A stretch of DNA of 38,443 nt from Paracoccaceae bacterium (GTDB lineage: Bacteria; Pseudomonadota; Alphaproteobacteria; Rhodobacterales; Rhodobacteraceae): the NCBI GenBank assembly GCA_006226775.1, contig SBGD01000016.1, positions 1-38,443 of the forward strand, in the 5' to 3' direction. Both the position numbers and the translations under genes were made by a program. The first letter of the stretch is position 1. Every line of letters begins with the position of its first letter. The notes under the pieces were generated by a model. It made no database searches. It was not told the DNA's origin and worked only from the letters and a program-made list of their open reading frames with translations. Of the stretch, positions 24,043 through 31,961 are shown in pieces.

Positions 24043-24605
24043 GCCACCTGCTCCCGCAGCGCCGAGGCGGTCAGCGCAAGCCCGGCCAGAAGATAGACCG
24101 GCGTCGCCAGCGTCAGCATCAGGATGCCGCCCAACTGCTGGCCGCCGAGATCGGGTGCGCGGCCGCAGACCTCGGCGTAGAGATCCGCGGGCGCCAGCAC
24201 CAGAAGCGCCCCCAGCAGGGTCATGTGCATCGAGGTCAGGAGCAGCCCGCCAGCTCCGGCAAGCGGCGGGGCAGGGGGCAGGGCACTGGTCCAGACCGCC
24301 AGCCCCGCCGCCAGGAACAGCGCCTGTTCCAGCACCAGCGCCAGACCGCCCGCCTGCGCCGGGGCGTGCCAGGCGGGCAGGTGGAAGCCCCAGACCACGG
24401 CGAACTCCAGCGCTGTGGCCAGCATCACCGGCGGCGCCCAATATCTCACAAGCGGCAGAGCCAGCGCGATCAGCGGTGCCGCCACCACCACCAGCAGCAT
24501 GTGCCGAAGCATGTGGCCGGGAAAGGCCCCCAGCCGCGCGGCCCAGTCGGGGCCCCAGGCGAGGCCGAGCGCGAGGGCGGCCCCCATGGCAAGTGCGGCG
24601 CGCAT
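24039..24605 (-). CDS. ctaG: Cytochrome c oxidase assembly protein, CtaG (caa3) family
   Basis: 188-residue multi-spanning membrane protein, about five or six helices, of the Bacillus-type CtaG family, which is needed for caa3-type oxidase assembly. Typical residues include HMLRHMLLVVVAAPLIALALP, the FHLPAWHAPAQ segment and SMHMTLLGALLVLAP with conserved His/Met that may handle copper. The start at 24605 overlaps the upstream stop by one base (TGATG). The longer open frame upstream is out of frame with the neighbouring gene and lacks family similarity. Confidence 0.88.
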   Translation of the reverse strand: MRAALAMGAALALGLAWGPDWAARLGAFPGHMLRHMLLVVVAAPLIALALPLVRYWAPPVMLATALEFAVVWGFHLPAWHAPAQAGGLALVLEQALFLAAGLAVWTSALPPAPPLAGAGGLLLTSMHMTLLGALLVLAPADLYAEVCGRAPDLGGQQLGGILMLTLATPVYLLAGLALTASALREQVA

Positions 24606-24967
24606 CACAGGCAACTCCCGATATAGAAGGCCGGCGCGGCGACGAAACTCACCCCGATGGCCGAGACCATGGACAAAAGCAGCCCGGCATGACCGAGAAA
24701 CCGCCTCCGGTGCCCGTCGGTGGGCGCGTCGTGGACATGATCGTTCTCCGACAAGAGGTCCCATTGCCGCCAGGCCCGCCAGGCGAAGACCGCGATCAGC
24801 CCCAGCGCCGCCAGCGTCATCAGCGCCACGCCCAGCCGCGCCTCCTCGGCGGCCCCGGCATGGGCGCAGGCCGAGGCGGTCCAGGCGTAGACCGCGCAGA
24901 AATGCACCGCCCAGACAATGGGCGCGGCGATCATCTGCCAGAGGCTGGTGTGACGCGCCTTCTCCAT
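24605..24967 (-). CDS. Small membrane protein of the caa3 oxidase cluster
   Basis: 120-residue protein with three likely transmembrane helices, at about residues 9-29, 45-67 and 93-115. PIVWAVHFCAVYAW and the C-terminal APAFYIGSCL are distinctive. Homologous small genes sit between oxidase subunits and ctaG in many proteobacterial caa3 clusters; the function is unknown, possibly assembly or a subunit IV-like role. The stop overlaps the ctaG start by one base, and the gene starts one base before the end of the fused oxidase gene. Confidence 0.75.
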   Translation of the reverse strand: MEKARHTSLWQMIAAPIVWAVHFCAVYAWTASACAHAGAAEEARLGVALMTLAALGLIAVFAWRAWRQWDLLSENDHVHDAPTDGHRRRFLGHAGLLLSMVSAIGVSFVAAPAFYIGSCL

Positions 24968-27565
24968 TCACAGCGCCCCCGGCAGCAGCCCGATCACCGC
25001 GGCGGTGACCAGGCAGGTGAGCACGAGGAAATGCCAGAACAGCGTCGTGTTCCACAGATCCGCATCATGGCGCGGCGTCAGCTTGCCGGCAAAGGCCCCG
25101 GCAAGGCAGTAAAGCTGCATCAGCACCCCGGCGAGGATATGGGCGCAGGTCCAGACCACCAGCGCCCAGATGATCGCCGGGTAGACATGCGACGTGGGCT
25201 CCATGTCCGGGACGGTGACGGCAAGGACGAACGCGCCGCCCCCCGCCAGCGCAAGCACCGGCGCGGCGGCCAAGAGCGCCCGGGTCAGGCCATGCCAGGC
25301 CCGGCGGTTGACGCTGCGCGCGACGCGGGTCGCGCCCCAGCTTGCGCAGAGCAGCATCGCCGCGGCAGCCACGAAGACCGGATCGGCATGTATCGCGCCC
25401 TCGGGCGGGAAATCCGGCCGCGCCGTCCAGTAGAAGAACACCCCGAAGACAAGGCTGGCAAATCCCGTCGCATCGCCCAGCATGGTGATGAAGACCCCCC
25501 ACCAGCCCGGCGCCTGCGGGCCCGAGACGTAGGTGGGCAGGCGCAGGCCCAGCCCCACGTCCTTCAGCGGCGCTTCGGGCACCTGCGCCGTCGAGGTCCA
25601 GAGCCACCAGACCACCGCCGCCAGTGCCAGCAGCGCCGAGATCACCGCCGGGACATACATGTGAAACGTGGGAAAGATGAAGGCCCCGCCGGTGAAGGCC
25701 GCCGCCCAAAGCGTGCACCACGCCGGGCCGGTGATCCGCGCGACATGCTGCGGCACCGCATCCACCGCCGAGGTCACCACCGTCTCGCGCAGGCCCTCGG
25801 GCGCGTCGGGGATGTAGAACCGCCCGCTATCCAGCCGGTCGAGGAACTCCTCCTGCTCCCAGAGCGGATAGCGCGAGGTGATGTAAGGCACGCTGCGCGA
25901 CCCCCAGCCGGGATCGGGCACGTCATGCGACCATTCCAGCGTGCCGCCCTGCCAGGGGTTGCGCTCGGTCGGCGGCTGGCGTTTCGGGCGCAGCAGGTCC
26001 CAGGCGAAGACGAGGATCCCGGCGGCCACCACGAAGGCGCCGACAGTCGAGATCAGGTTCAGCCAGTCCCAGCCGATCCCGCCGGGATAGGTATAGACCC
26101 GCCTTGGCATCCCCTGAAGCCCGGTCAGGTGCATCGGCAGGAAACAGATGTTGAACCCGGTGAAGGTCAGCCAGAAGGACCAGCGGCCCAACCGCTCGGA
26201 CATCTTCTTCTTGGCAAAGAACGGATAGTAGTAATAGACCCCGCCGATCACCGGAAAGATCATGCCGCCGAACAGCGTGTAATGCAGGTGCGCCACGATG
26301 AAATAGGTGTCATGCACCTGCCAGTCGAAGGGCGCGATGGCCAGCATCACCCCGGTCAGCCCGCCGGCGGTGAAGATCGCCACCGCCCCGGCGATCCAGA
26401 GCATCGGCAGGATCATCCGCACCCGCCCCAGCATCAGCGTCGCCATGAAGGCGAAAAGCTGCACGCCGGTGGGGATCACCACCGCCTCCGACGCCGCCGA
26501 GAAAAAGCCCAGCGACAGCGAGGGCAAGCCGGTGGTGAACATGTGATGCACCCAGAGCCCGAAGCTCAGGAAGCCGGTGCCGACCGCGCTGAGCACGATC
26601 CAGGAATAGCCCGCGATGGGCCGCTGCGCCGCGGTGGGCACGACCATCGCGGCAATGGCGATCGACGGCAGAAAGACGATATAGACCTCCGGGTGCCCGA
26701 AGATCCAGAACAGGTGCTGCCAGAGCATCGGGTCGCCGCCGCGCGCCGGGTCGAAGAACGGCCAGTCGAAGCTGCGCTCCATCTCGAACAGGAAATCCCC
26801 GGCGATCAGCGGCGGAAAGGCGAACAGGATCATGCCGCCCACCACCAGCACGTACCAGGCGTAAAGCGGCATCAGGTTGATGCGCATCCCCGGCGGGCGG
26901 CACTTGATGACGCCGACGATCAGCTCGACCGCGGCGGCGATGCTGGCGACCTCGATGAAGCTCAGGCCCAGCAGCCAGATGTCCGATCCCGGCCCTTCCG
27001 CCTTGGTCGCCAGCGGCGGGTACATGAACCAGCCGGAATCGGGTGCCACATTGAACAGCAGCGAGCCCATGACGAAGATCCCGCCGATCAGGAAACACCA
27101 GTAGCCATAGGCCGAGAGCCGCGGGAAGGGCATGTCGCGCGCACCCAAGAGGGCCGGCAGCAGCAGGATCGAGATCGCCTCGAACATCGGCACGGCAAAG
27201 AGGAACATCATCGCCGAGCCGTGCATGGTGAAGAACTGGTTGAAGCGGTCGGCGGTGAGGAAATCGTTTTCCGGCACCGCCAGTTGCACCCGCATCAAGA
27301 GCGCCAGCACCCCCGCGGCCAGCATGAAGCCGAAGGCGGTCAGCGAATACCAGGCGCCGACCTCGGAATTGTTCACCGCCGAGATGTAGCGCCAGCCTTT
27401 CGGTTGCGCCCAGACCGCCCGCAGCCGCTTTTCCTGCGCCTGCTGCACCTTGGGGTCGACCGGCGCGCGCAGCATCTCCTCGGTCGGCGGATAGATACCC
27501 TCGGGTGCGGCCTGGGGGATGGGATCGTGCCAGGCGCGGGGCGGCTCGGGGCGGGGTCGGGTCAT
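24968..27565 (-). CDS. ctaD: caa3-type cytochrome c oxidase subunit I-III fusion
   Basis: 865-residue fusion. Residues about 60-560 are subunit I, with twelve helices and the haem/CuB ligands and motifs HGSAMMF, GHPEVYIVFLP (CuB His and cross-linked Tyr), WVHHMF and VHDTYFIVAHLHYTLFGG (two haem His). A subunit III domain begins at about residue 640, with AWCTLWAAAFTGGAFIF and ending TLFWHFLVLTCLVTAAVIG. Such fusions are normal for caa3/CoxMNOP-type oxidases. The start at 27565 overlaps the subunit II stop by 4 bp (ATGA). It reduces O2 to water and pumps protons. The operon is preceded by an EcfG-type promoter. Confidence 0.95.
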   Translation of the reverse strand: MTRPRPEPPRAWHDPIPQAAPEGIYPPTEEMLRAPVDPKVQQAQEKRLRAVWAQPKGWRYISAVNNSEVGAWYSLTAFGFMLAAGVLALLMRVQLAVPENDFLTADRFNQFFTMHGSAMMFLFAVPMFEAISILLLPALLGARDMPFPRLSAYGYWCFLIGGIFVMGSLLFNVAPDSGWFMYPPLATKAEGPGSDIWLLGLSFIEVASIAAAVELIVGVIKCRPPGMRINLMPLYAWYVLVVGGMILFAFPPLIAGDFLFEMERSFDWPFFDPARGGDPMLWQHLFWIFGHPEVYIVFLPSIAIAAMVVPTAAQRPIAGYSWIVLSAVGTGFLSFGLWVHHMFTTGLPSLSLGFFSAASEAVVIPTGVQLFAFMATLMLGRVRMILPMLWIAGAVAIFTAGGLTGVMLAIAPFDWQVHDTYFIVAHLHYTLFGGMIFPVIGGVYYYYPFFAKKKMSERLGRWSFWLTFTGFNICFLPMHLTGLQGMPRRVYTYPGGIGWDWLNLISTVGAFVVAAGILVFAWDLLRPKRQPPTERNPWQGGTLEWSHDVPDPGWGSRSVPYITSRYPLWEQEEFLDRLDSGRFYIPDAPEGLRETVVTSAVDAVPQHVARITGPAWCTLWAAAFTGGAFIFPTFHMYVPAVISALLALAAVVWWLWTSTAQVPEAPLKDVGLGLRLPTYVSGPQAPGWWGVFITMLGDATGFASLVFGVFFYWTARPDFPPEGAIHADPVFVAAAAMLLCASWGATRVARSVNRRAWHGLTRALLAAAPVLALAGGGAFVLAVTVPDMEPTSHVYPAIIWALVVWTCAHILAGVLMQLYCLAGAFAGKLTPRHDADLWNTTLFWHFLVLTCLVTAAVIGLLPGAL

Positions 27566-28572
27566 TTCAGCCCCTCCAGGAAGGTCGCCAGCGCCGCAAG
27601 GTCCGCCGCCGCGAGATGGCCATAGGCGGGCATCCGCACGCCGGGCTTGATCGCCTCGGGCGCGCGCAGCCAGTCCTCGAGTGCGGCGCGGCTCATCGGC
27701 AGCACCCCCGCGGCCAGCGTGCGGCGCCCGCCCAGGTGGGTGAGATCCGGCCCGATCGTGCCGCGCGCGCCCAGGCCGCGGATGGCGTGACAGGCGCCGC
27801 AGCCTTCGCGCAGGAACACCGCCTGGCCGCGGCGCGCGGTCTCGGTCTCGGGCGGCGTGGCGGGGGCGGCCTGCTGCTCCAGCCAGGCGGCGAATTCTTC
27901 GGGGGGCAACACCACCGCGCGCAGGGCCATTTTCGCATGGCTTTCGCCACAGAACTCGGCGCATTGCCCGCCGTATTCGCCGGGCGTCACCGGCTCCAGC
28001 GACATGCGGGTTTCGCGCCCGGGGATCAGGTCGGTCTTGCCGCCAAGCGCGGGGATCCAGAGCGAGTGGATATAGCCGTTCGCCGCCAGCTCAAGTTCGC
28101 TGCGGCTGCCGGCGGGCAGGCGGATCTCGTTGGCGCTGATGACGGGGGTTTCGGTGTCCTCGGTGCGATATTCCACCCGCCACCACCAGGATTCGCCGGT
28201 CACCCGCAGGGTCAGCCCTTCGCCGAGGTCGCGCTGGCGCGGCATCTCCGACAGGGCAAAGGACAAAAGCACCGCCAGCACCACGGTCGGAAAGACCACG
28301 CCGCCGAACACGATCAGCCGGTCGGCGGCCTGCGGCGAGAACGCGCGTTCCTTCATCCGGGTGACGTAGAAAAACAGCCCGTTCATCGCCAGCCAGAGCA
28401 GAACCGCCCCGCCGAGCATCCACCAGAACAAGACGGCCAGCACCTCGGCATCGCGGCCTGCGGGGTCGAGCACCGATTGCGGCCCGCTGCAGGCAGTCAG
28501 CAGCAGGGCGCCGCCGCCCCAGCACAGCCGCCGGGGCGCGGTGGTCGAACCTTGCGCGTCCTCGTCCTGCAT
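27562..28572 (-). CDS. ctaC: caa3 oxidase subunit II with fused cytochrome c domain
   Basis: 336-residue lipoprotein. The N-terminus has a lipobox LTAC (Cys28), then two transmembrane helices at about 48-70 and 87-108. The CuA site is complete: His169, Cys204, Cys208, His212 and Met215 (GQCAEFCGESHAKM). A C-terminal cytochrome c domain has CGACH (Cys258-Cys261-His262) and a distal Met in GVRMPAYGH. It is the electron entry point for caa3 oxidases. GGGGAGG lies directly before the ATG. First gene of the operon. Confidence 0.95.
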   Translation of the reverse strand: MQDEDAQGSTTAPRRLCWGGGALLLTACSGPQSVLDPAGRDAEVLAVLFWWMLGGAVLLWLAMNGLFFYVTRMKERAFSPQAADRLIVFGGVVFPTVVLAVLLSFALSEMPRQRDLGEGLTLRVTGESWWWRVEYRTEDTETPVISANEIRLPAGSRSELELAANGYIHSLWIPALGGKTDLIPGRETRMSLEPVTPGEYGGQCAEFCGESHAKMALRAVVLPPEEFAAWLEQQAAPATPPETETARRGQAVFLREGCGACHAIRGLGARGTIGPDLTHLGGRRTLAAGVLPMSRAALEDWLRAPEAIKPGVRMPAYGHLAAADLAALATFLEGLK

Positions 28573-28651
28573 GGCCTCCCCTGGTGTTGGACCCGGCCCG
28601 ACGCCCTGTCAGGTGGATCTGCCGCGTCGCGTCAAAAGACCCGCGTGTCCC

Positions 28652-28676
28652 AACGCGGGCCGCGCGATCTTGTTCC
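28652..28676 (-). promoter_or_regulatory. EcfG-type promoter of the caa3 oxidase operon
   Basis: On the minus strand GGAAC (28676-28672), 16 bp, CGTT (28655-28652): exact consensus, 80 bp upstream of the ctaC ATG. A small hairpin, CCCGCGT/ACGCGGG, overlaps the -10 region and early leader. Confidence 0.75.
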
Positions 28677-28704
28677 CGGCGAATTTCCGGGCCGCAAAAG
28701 CAGA

Positions 28705-28726
28705 AAGCCCGCCGGGGGGCGGGCTT
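28705..28726 (-). terminator. Terminator after the PRC-barrel gene
   Basis: A 9-bp stem, AAGCCCGCC/GGCGGGCTT, with a 4-nt loop, followed on the minus strand by TCTGCTTTT. It lies 22-44 bp beyond the stop codon and separates this gene from the oxidase promoter. Confidence 0.8.
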
Positions 28727-28748
28727 CCTTTGGGTCATGCTGCGCGGG

Positions 28749-29594
28749 TCAGCTTTCGTGGGAGGGCAGCGCGTTCAGCTGCTCTTCGGTCATCGAGATA
28801 TAGACCCGGGTCTCCGAACCGTCCTCGGAGCGCAGGATGTCGATCTCGGACAGTTCCAGCTCGACCGGCTTTTCGCCGATGCCGAGGAAGCCGCCCACGT
28901 CGACGATCACCGATTTCACCTGGCCATCGTCATTGAGCAGGATGTCCGACACTTCGCCGATCCATTCGTCGTTGCTGTCATAGGCGGCGGCCCCGGTCAG
29001 GGTCTCGGCGGTCAGTTCCGCGCGCGGGGCCACCATGTAGCCTTCGCGTTCCACCATGCCGGCGCCATAGCCGACCGCCGGCTCGTTCATGTCGGCTTCG
29101 GCCATTCCCTCTTTCTCGGCGACCTCCATTTCCTTGGCGTCCGCGTCGGTGGCCATCTCGGTGGTCATAGCGGCGCGTTCATAGGCCGGGGCGTTTTCCA
29201 GGTCCGCGACCGGCGCATTCAGCACCAGGAAGAAATCGCTGTCATCGTCGGCGGTCGAATCGTCGGACACGAACTTCACCTGGTCCATGTCGACGGCGAC
29301 CTGGTTCTCACCCATGCCGAGGAAGCCGCCGATGTCGACGAGCACCGAATCGACGTCGCCGTCACGGGTCAGAATGACGTCGTTGATCTCTCCGATGTCG
29401 TCCCAGTCGTCCTGCAGGCCGTCGACGCCCATGCTGTCGGAGGCTTCGGCGCGATAGACTCGCATGCCGATGAATTCAGAGGCATGGATGGCCATCGGGT
29501 CGGCCTCGGCACGGAACATGGTATTGGCGTCCTGCGCGGAGGCGATGCCCCCGGTAAGGGCCACGAGTGCTGTCGAAATCATGAGCTTTTTCAT
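28749..29594 (-). CDS. Secreted two-domain PRC-barrel protein
   Basis: 281-residue exported protein. The signal peptide (MKKLMISTALVALTGGIASA, cleavage before QD) is followed by two PRC-barrel domains, at about residues 35-115 and 190-270. Each holds a VDSVLVDIGGFLGMGE or VKSVIVDVGGFLGIGE core. The linker between them is acidic and Met/Glu-rich. PRC-barrels occur in proteins for RNA processing and photosynthetic reaction centres; exported versions are common in alphaproteobacterial stress regulons, with no established reaction. AAGGAG precedes the ATG at 29594. An EcfG-like promoter lies about 55 bp upstream. Confidence 0.88.
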   Translation of the reverse strand: MKKLMISTALVALTGGIASAQDANTMFRAEADPMAIHASEFIGMRVYRAEASDSMGVDGLQDDWDDIGEINDVILTRDGDVDSVLVDIGGFLGMGENQVAVDMDQVKFVSDDSTADDDSDFFLVLNAPVADLENAPAYERAAMTTEMATDADAKEMEVAEKEGMAEADMNEPAVGYGAGMVEREGYMVAPRAELTAETLTGAAAYDSNDEWIGEVSDILLNDDGQVKSVIVDVGGFLGIGEKPVELELSEIDILRSEDGSETRVYISMTEEQLNALPSHES

Positions 29595-29648
29595 AGCTTT
29601 GTTCTCCTTCTCGGATTTTCCGGTAGCGCTGCGAGCGCCTGGATTGAG

Positions 29649-29673
29649 AACCGGCGGGGCTGGGGTTTGTTCC
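29649..29673 (-). promoter_or_regulatory. EcfG-like promoter of the PRC-barrel gene
   Basis: On the minus strand GGAAC (29673-29669), 16 bp, GGTT (29652-29649), 55 bp before the ATG. Confidence 0.6.
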
Positions 29674-29782
29674 GGCAGGACGGCAAGAATTCGCAAAATT
29701 CTTTTCCGGCTGCCGAAGTTTCCGCAGCGTCCGATCCGGGCCTCCGGCGCCCAAATCAGGCCCCGGTTCAGGCCCCTGCGCG

Positions 29783-30382
29783 TCACAGCAATTGGCCGCC
29801 GATCAGCCAGGCCAGACCGGTGTAGGGCAGCAGTGCGAGCAGGAAGAAAACCCCGTCGCGCGTCAGCAGCGACAGCGCCATGAAGGTGACGCCGATGGCC
29901 GCCACCGACGACGAGAACGGGATGAATTCCAGGAACGGCATCGCCAGCCCCGAGAGCAGGCAGAGCACCAGCGGCAGGTGGATCAGCGGCCGGTGAAACA
30001 GCACCGAGAGCCGGTCATGGGTGTGCCGGTCGACCCAGGCCATCACCGGCTGCGAGGTGTCGAGCGCCTTGCGCACCGCCTTGGCGCTGACCGATTGCCG
30101 CAACAGCCGCTGCGGCAGCCAGACCTCGTCGACGCTCAGCAGCAGTTGCGCCGAAATGATCGCGATCAGCACGCCGCAGACCATCGACACGCCGGGCACC
30201 CCCGACAGCGGCGTCGCGCAGAGCAGCGCCGGCACCAGCAGAAGCGGCAGCAGGCTGCGATGGCCCACCGCGTCGACGATGTCCTGCACCGTGACCTTGT
30301 CACCCTTGCTGACCGACCGGATGCTGTCGGCCAGATCGCCCAGAGAGCCCTGCTTCGGGCCGTGCTGCGTCGTTGTTGCCAT
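29783..30382 (-). CDS. exoD: ExoD-family membrane protein
   Basis: 199-residue membrane protein of the ExoD family (exopolysaccharide synthesis, first described in rhizobia, with a role in alkali tolerance). Residues 1-40 are soluble and include the GDKVTVQDIVDAVGHRS motif. Hydrophobic segments follow at about 45-85, 130-165 and 170-195. It has a very strong ribosome binding site (AGGAGGTGA) before the ATG at 30382. It is divergent from nepR2 with interlocked EcfG-like promoters between them. Confidence 0.88.
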   Translation of the reverse strand: MATTTQHGPKQGSLGDLADSIRSVSKGDKVTVQDIVDAVGHRSLLPLLLVPALLCATPLSGVPGVSMVCGVLIAIISAQLLLSVDEVWLPQRLLRQSVSAKAVRKALDTSQPVMAWVDRHTHDRLSVLFHRPLIHLPLVLCLLSGLAMPFLEFIPFSSSVAAIGVTFMALSLLTRDGVFFLLALLPYTGLAWLIGGQLL

Positions 30383-30404
30383 AATGTCACCTCCTGGAGG
30401 TGCA

Positions 30405-30430
30405 AACCCGGGCCTCGGTCCGAATGTTCC
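30405..30430 (-). promoter_or_regulatory. EcfG-like promoter of exoD
   Basis: On the minus strand GGAAC (30430-30426), 17 bp, GGTT (30408-30405), 22 bp before the exoD ATG. Confidence 0.55.
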
Positions 30431-30437
30431 CGCAATC

Positions 30438-30462
30438 GGAACCCGGAGGCGGCTGCGGGGTT
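30438..30462 (+). promoter_or_regulatory. EcfG-like promoter of the second nepR
   Basis: GGAAC (30438-30442), 16 bp, GGTT (30459-30462), 47 bp before the nepR2 ATG and back to back with the exoD promoter. Confidence 0.6.
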
Positions 30463-30509
30463 GGGATCCCGAGCGATCAGACCGGAATGACAGATGGCAG
30501 CACAGTATC

Positions 30510-30668
30510 ATGCAGCAAAGTGACACCGAAACCGACACCTGGCTGAAGGCGCAGGTCGAGACCAACCTCAAGCGCGTCTATGGCGCGCCCGACCGCGCGC
30601 CCTTGCCGGAGCGATTCGAGAAACTGCTTGCGGATCTGCGCCGGGCAGAGGCGGAGCGTCGGCAATGA
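30510..30668 (+). CDS. nepR2: Second NepR-family anti-sigma factor
   Basis: 52-residue NepR paralogue. The core NLKRVYGAPDRAPLPERFEKLL aligns with NLRRVYSDLSEEPLPDRFVQLL of the canonical NepR at 31785-31961. NepR proteins bind EcfG in unstressed cells and are sequestered by phosphorylated PhyR. No sigma gene is coupled to this copy, and it ends at a bidirectional terminator shared with phyR. The start codon lacks a strong Shine-Dalgarno sequence. The paralogue may bind another EcfG or tune feedback (inference). Confidence 0.82.
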   Translation: MQQSDTETDTWLKAQVETNLKRVYGAPDRAPLPERFEKLLADLRRAEAERRQ

Positions 30669-30754
30669 CCGGCACCTGAGTCCTTGCGCCCCGGCCCGGC
30701 CGGGGCTGCCGCGGGCAACCGCGGCGCGGTGATGTAACGAGTGAGCGGTTGAAG

Positions 30755-30786
30755 AAGGCGCCCGTGCCTTGCGGCAGGGGCGCCTT
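30755..30786. terminator. Bidirectional terminator between nepR2 and phyR
   Basis: AAGGCGCCC (30755-30763) pairs with GGGCGCCTT (30778-30786), with an inner TGCC/GGCA extension. The convergent genes end on either side. Confidence 0.75.
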
Positions 30787-30854
30787 TGACGTGGCAGCGG
30801 GCGCCATCGCCCCCGCCGGTCCCGGCGTGGCAGGCACCATGCCGGGGGTTGGCG

Positions 30855-31676
30855 TCAGGAGGTCTTGAGCGTCTGGGTGCTGGCGAAGAAATTCGCCTGG
30901 CTCACCGCCGATTGCACCTGCTCCTCGGAATAGGGCTTGGTGATCAGGAAGGCGGGCTCGGGGCGTTCGCCGGTCAGCAGCCGCTCGGGGAAGGCGGTGA
31001 TGAAGACCACCGGCACCTCGCCCATCTCCTCCATGATGAGGTTCACCGCGTCGATGCCCGAGGAATTGTCGGCCAGCTGGATATCGGCGAGGATCATGTC
31101 GGGGGGCGTGCGCCGCGCCAGCGCCACCGCCTCGTTGCGGGTGCGCGCGGTGCCGGTTACCTCGTGGCCCATGCCCTCAACGATGGCGGAAATGTCGAGC
31201 GCGATGATCGCCTCGTCCTCGATCACCAGCACCTTGCCGCGGATCGTGCCCGACATCTCGTTGCGGGCGATGACCACCAGTTCGGCGGCCTCGTCCTGCG
31301 TGACATCCAGGATCGACGCGATGTCGCCGATCGGAAAGCCCTCGATCGAATGCAGCAAAAGCGCCTCGCGGGTATTGGCGGTCAGCCCCGACAGCCGCCA
31401 CTGCGCCCGCGCCTCGGGCGAACCTGCGGCATCGCTTTCCTCCACGGGAGAGCCGGAAGAGGCCCAGATGCCGTGGAAGGTCCGGAACAGCGCCACCTTG
31501 GGGGCCATGTCGCCGCCCAGGATCTCGGGGTCCGACAACAGCGCCTCCAGGGTCGCGGCGGCATAGTGATCGCCGGTCTGCTGATTGCCGGTCAGCGCGC
31601 GTGCATAGCGCCTGAGATAGGGCAATTCCGCAGCGATCTGCCCGGTCATGTCGGTGGCGGTCTGGGTGTCTGTCAT
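30855..31676 (-). CDS. phyR: PhyR anti-anti-sigma response regulator
   Basis: 273-residue PhyR. Residues 1-140 form the sigma-like domain (sigma-2 and sigma-4 parts) that mimics EcfG; residues 147-265 are the receiver domain. The phospho-acceptor is Asp198 (MILADIQLAD), with acidic pair Glu153/Asp154, Thr227 and Lys247 (ITKPY), in the PhyR-type PEPAFLITKPY context. When phosphorylated, it captures NepR and frees EcfG. GAGGAT precedes the ATG at 31676. It is divergent from nepR-ecfG, the classic arrangement. Confidence 0.96.
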   Translation of the reverse strand: MTDTQTATDMTGQIAAELPYLRRYARALTGNQQTGDHYAAATLEALLSDPEILGGDMAPKVALFRTFHGIWASSGSPVEESDAAGSPEARAQWRLSGLTANTREALLLHSIEGFPIGDIASILDVTQDEAAELVVIARNEMSGTIRGKVLVIEDEAIIALDISAIVEGMGHEVTGTARTRNEAVALARRTPPDMILADIQLADNSSGIDAVNLIMEEMGEVPVVFITAFPERLLTGERPEPAFLITKPYSEEQVQSAVSQANFFASTQTLKTS

Positions 31677-31705
31677 GGGATCCTCGAAAAATGTGTCTGC
31701 GATCT

Positions 31706-31730
31706 GGAACCAAACGCCGTTCTGCGTGTT
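31706..31730 (+). promoter_or_regulatory. EcfG-like promoter of nepR-ecfG
   Basis: GGAAC (31706-31710), 16 bp, TGTT (31727-31730), 54 bp upstream of the nepR ATG. The -10 deviates from CGTT, but the site overlaps the opposing phyR promoter in the expected place for autoregulation. Confidence 0.6.
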
Positions 31731-31737
31731 ATGTTCC
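31713..31737 (-). promoter_or_regulatory. EcfG-type promoter of phyR
   Basis: On the minus strand GGAAC (31737-31733), 16 bp, CGTT (31716-31713), exact consensus, 36 bp before the phyR ATG. It interlocks with the opposing nepR-ecfG promoter. Confidence 0.75.
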
Positions 31738-31784
31738 GGCGATGGTGCAAAAAAGCATCCGGCGCTTCTCAGAACTGTATCGGC

Positions 31785-31961
31785 ATGATGGCAAAAAACA
31801 GCAAGACAACCAAGCTCGAACGGCAAATCGATGAAAACCTGCGGCGGGTCTACTCGGACCTGTCCGAGGAACCCCTGCCCGACCGTTTCGTCCAGCTGCT
31901 TGACGAATTGCGCAAGCAGGAAAACTCCAAATCCGACACCCAGTCCGGGGAGGACTCGTGA
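31785..31961 (+). CDS. nepR: NepR anti-sigma factor
   Basis: 58-residue NepR, starting MMAKNSK; a second ATG at 31788 gives 57 residues. The two-helix core LERQIDENLRRVYSDL and EEPLPDRFVQLLDEL is diagnostic. It holds EcfG inactive until phospho-PhyR binds it. It overlaps the ecfG GTG start by 4 bp (GTGA), so the two are translationally coupled and produced in fixed ratio. Confidence 0.93.
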   Translation: MMAKNSKTTKLERQIDENLRRVYSDLSEEPLPDRFVQLLDELRKQENSKSDTQSGEDS

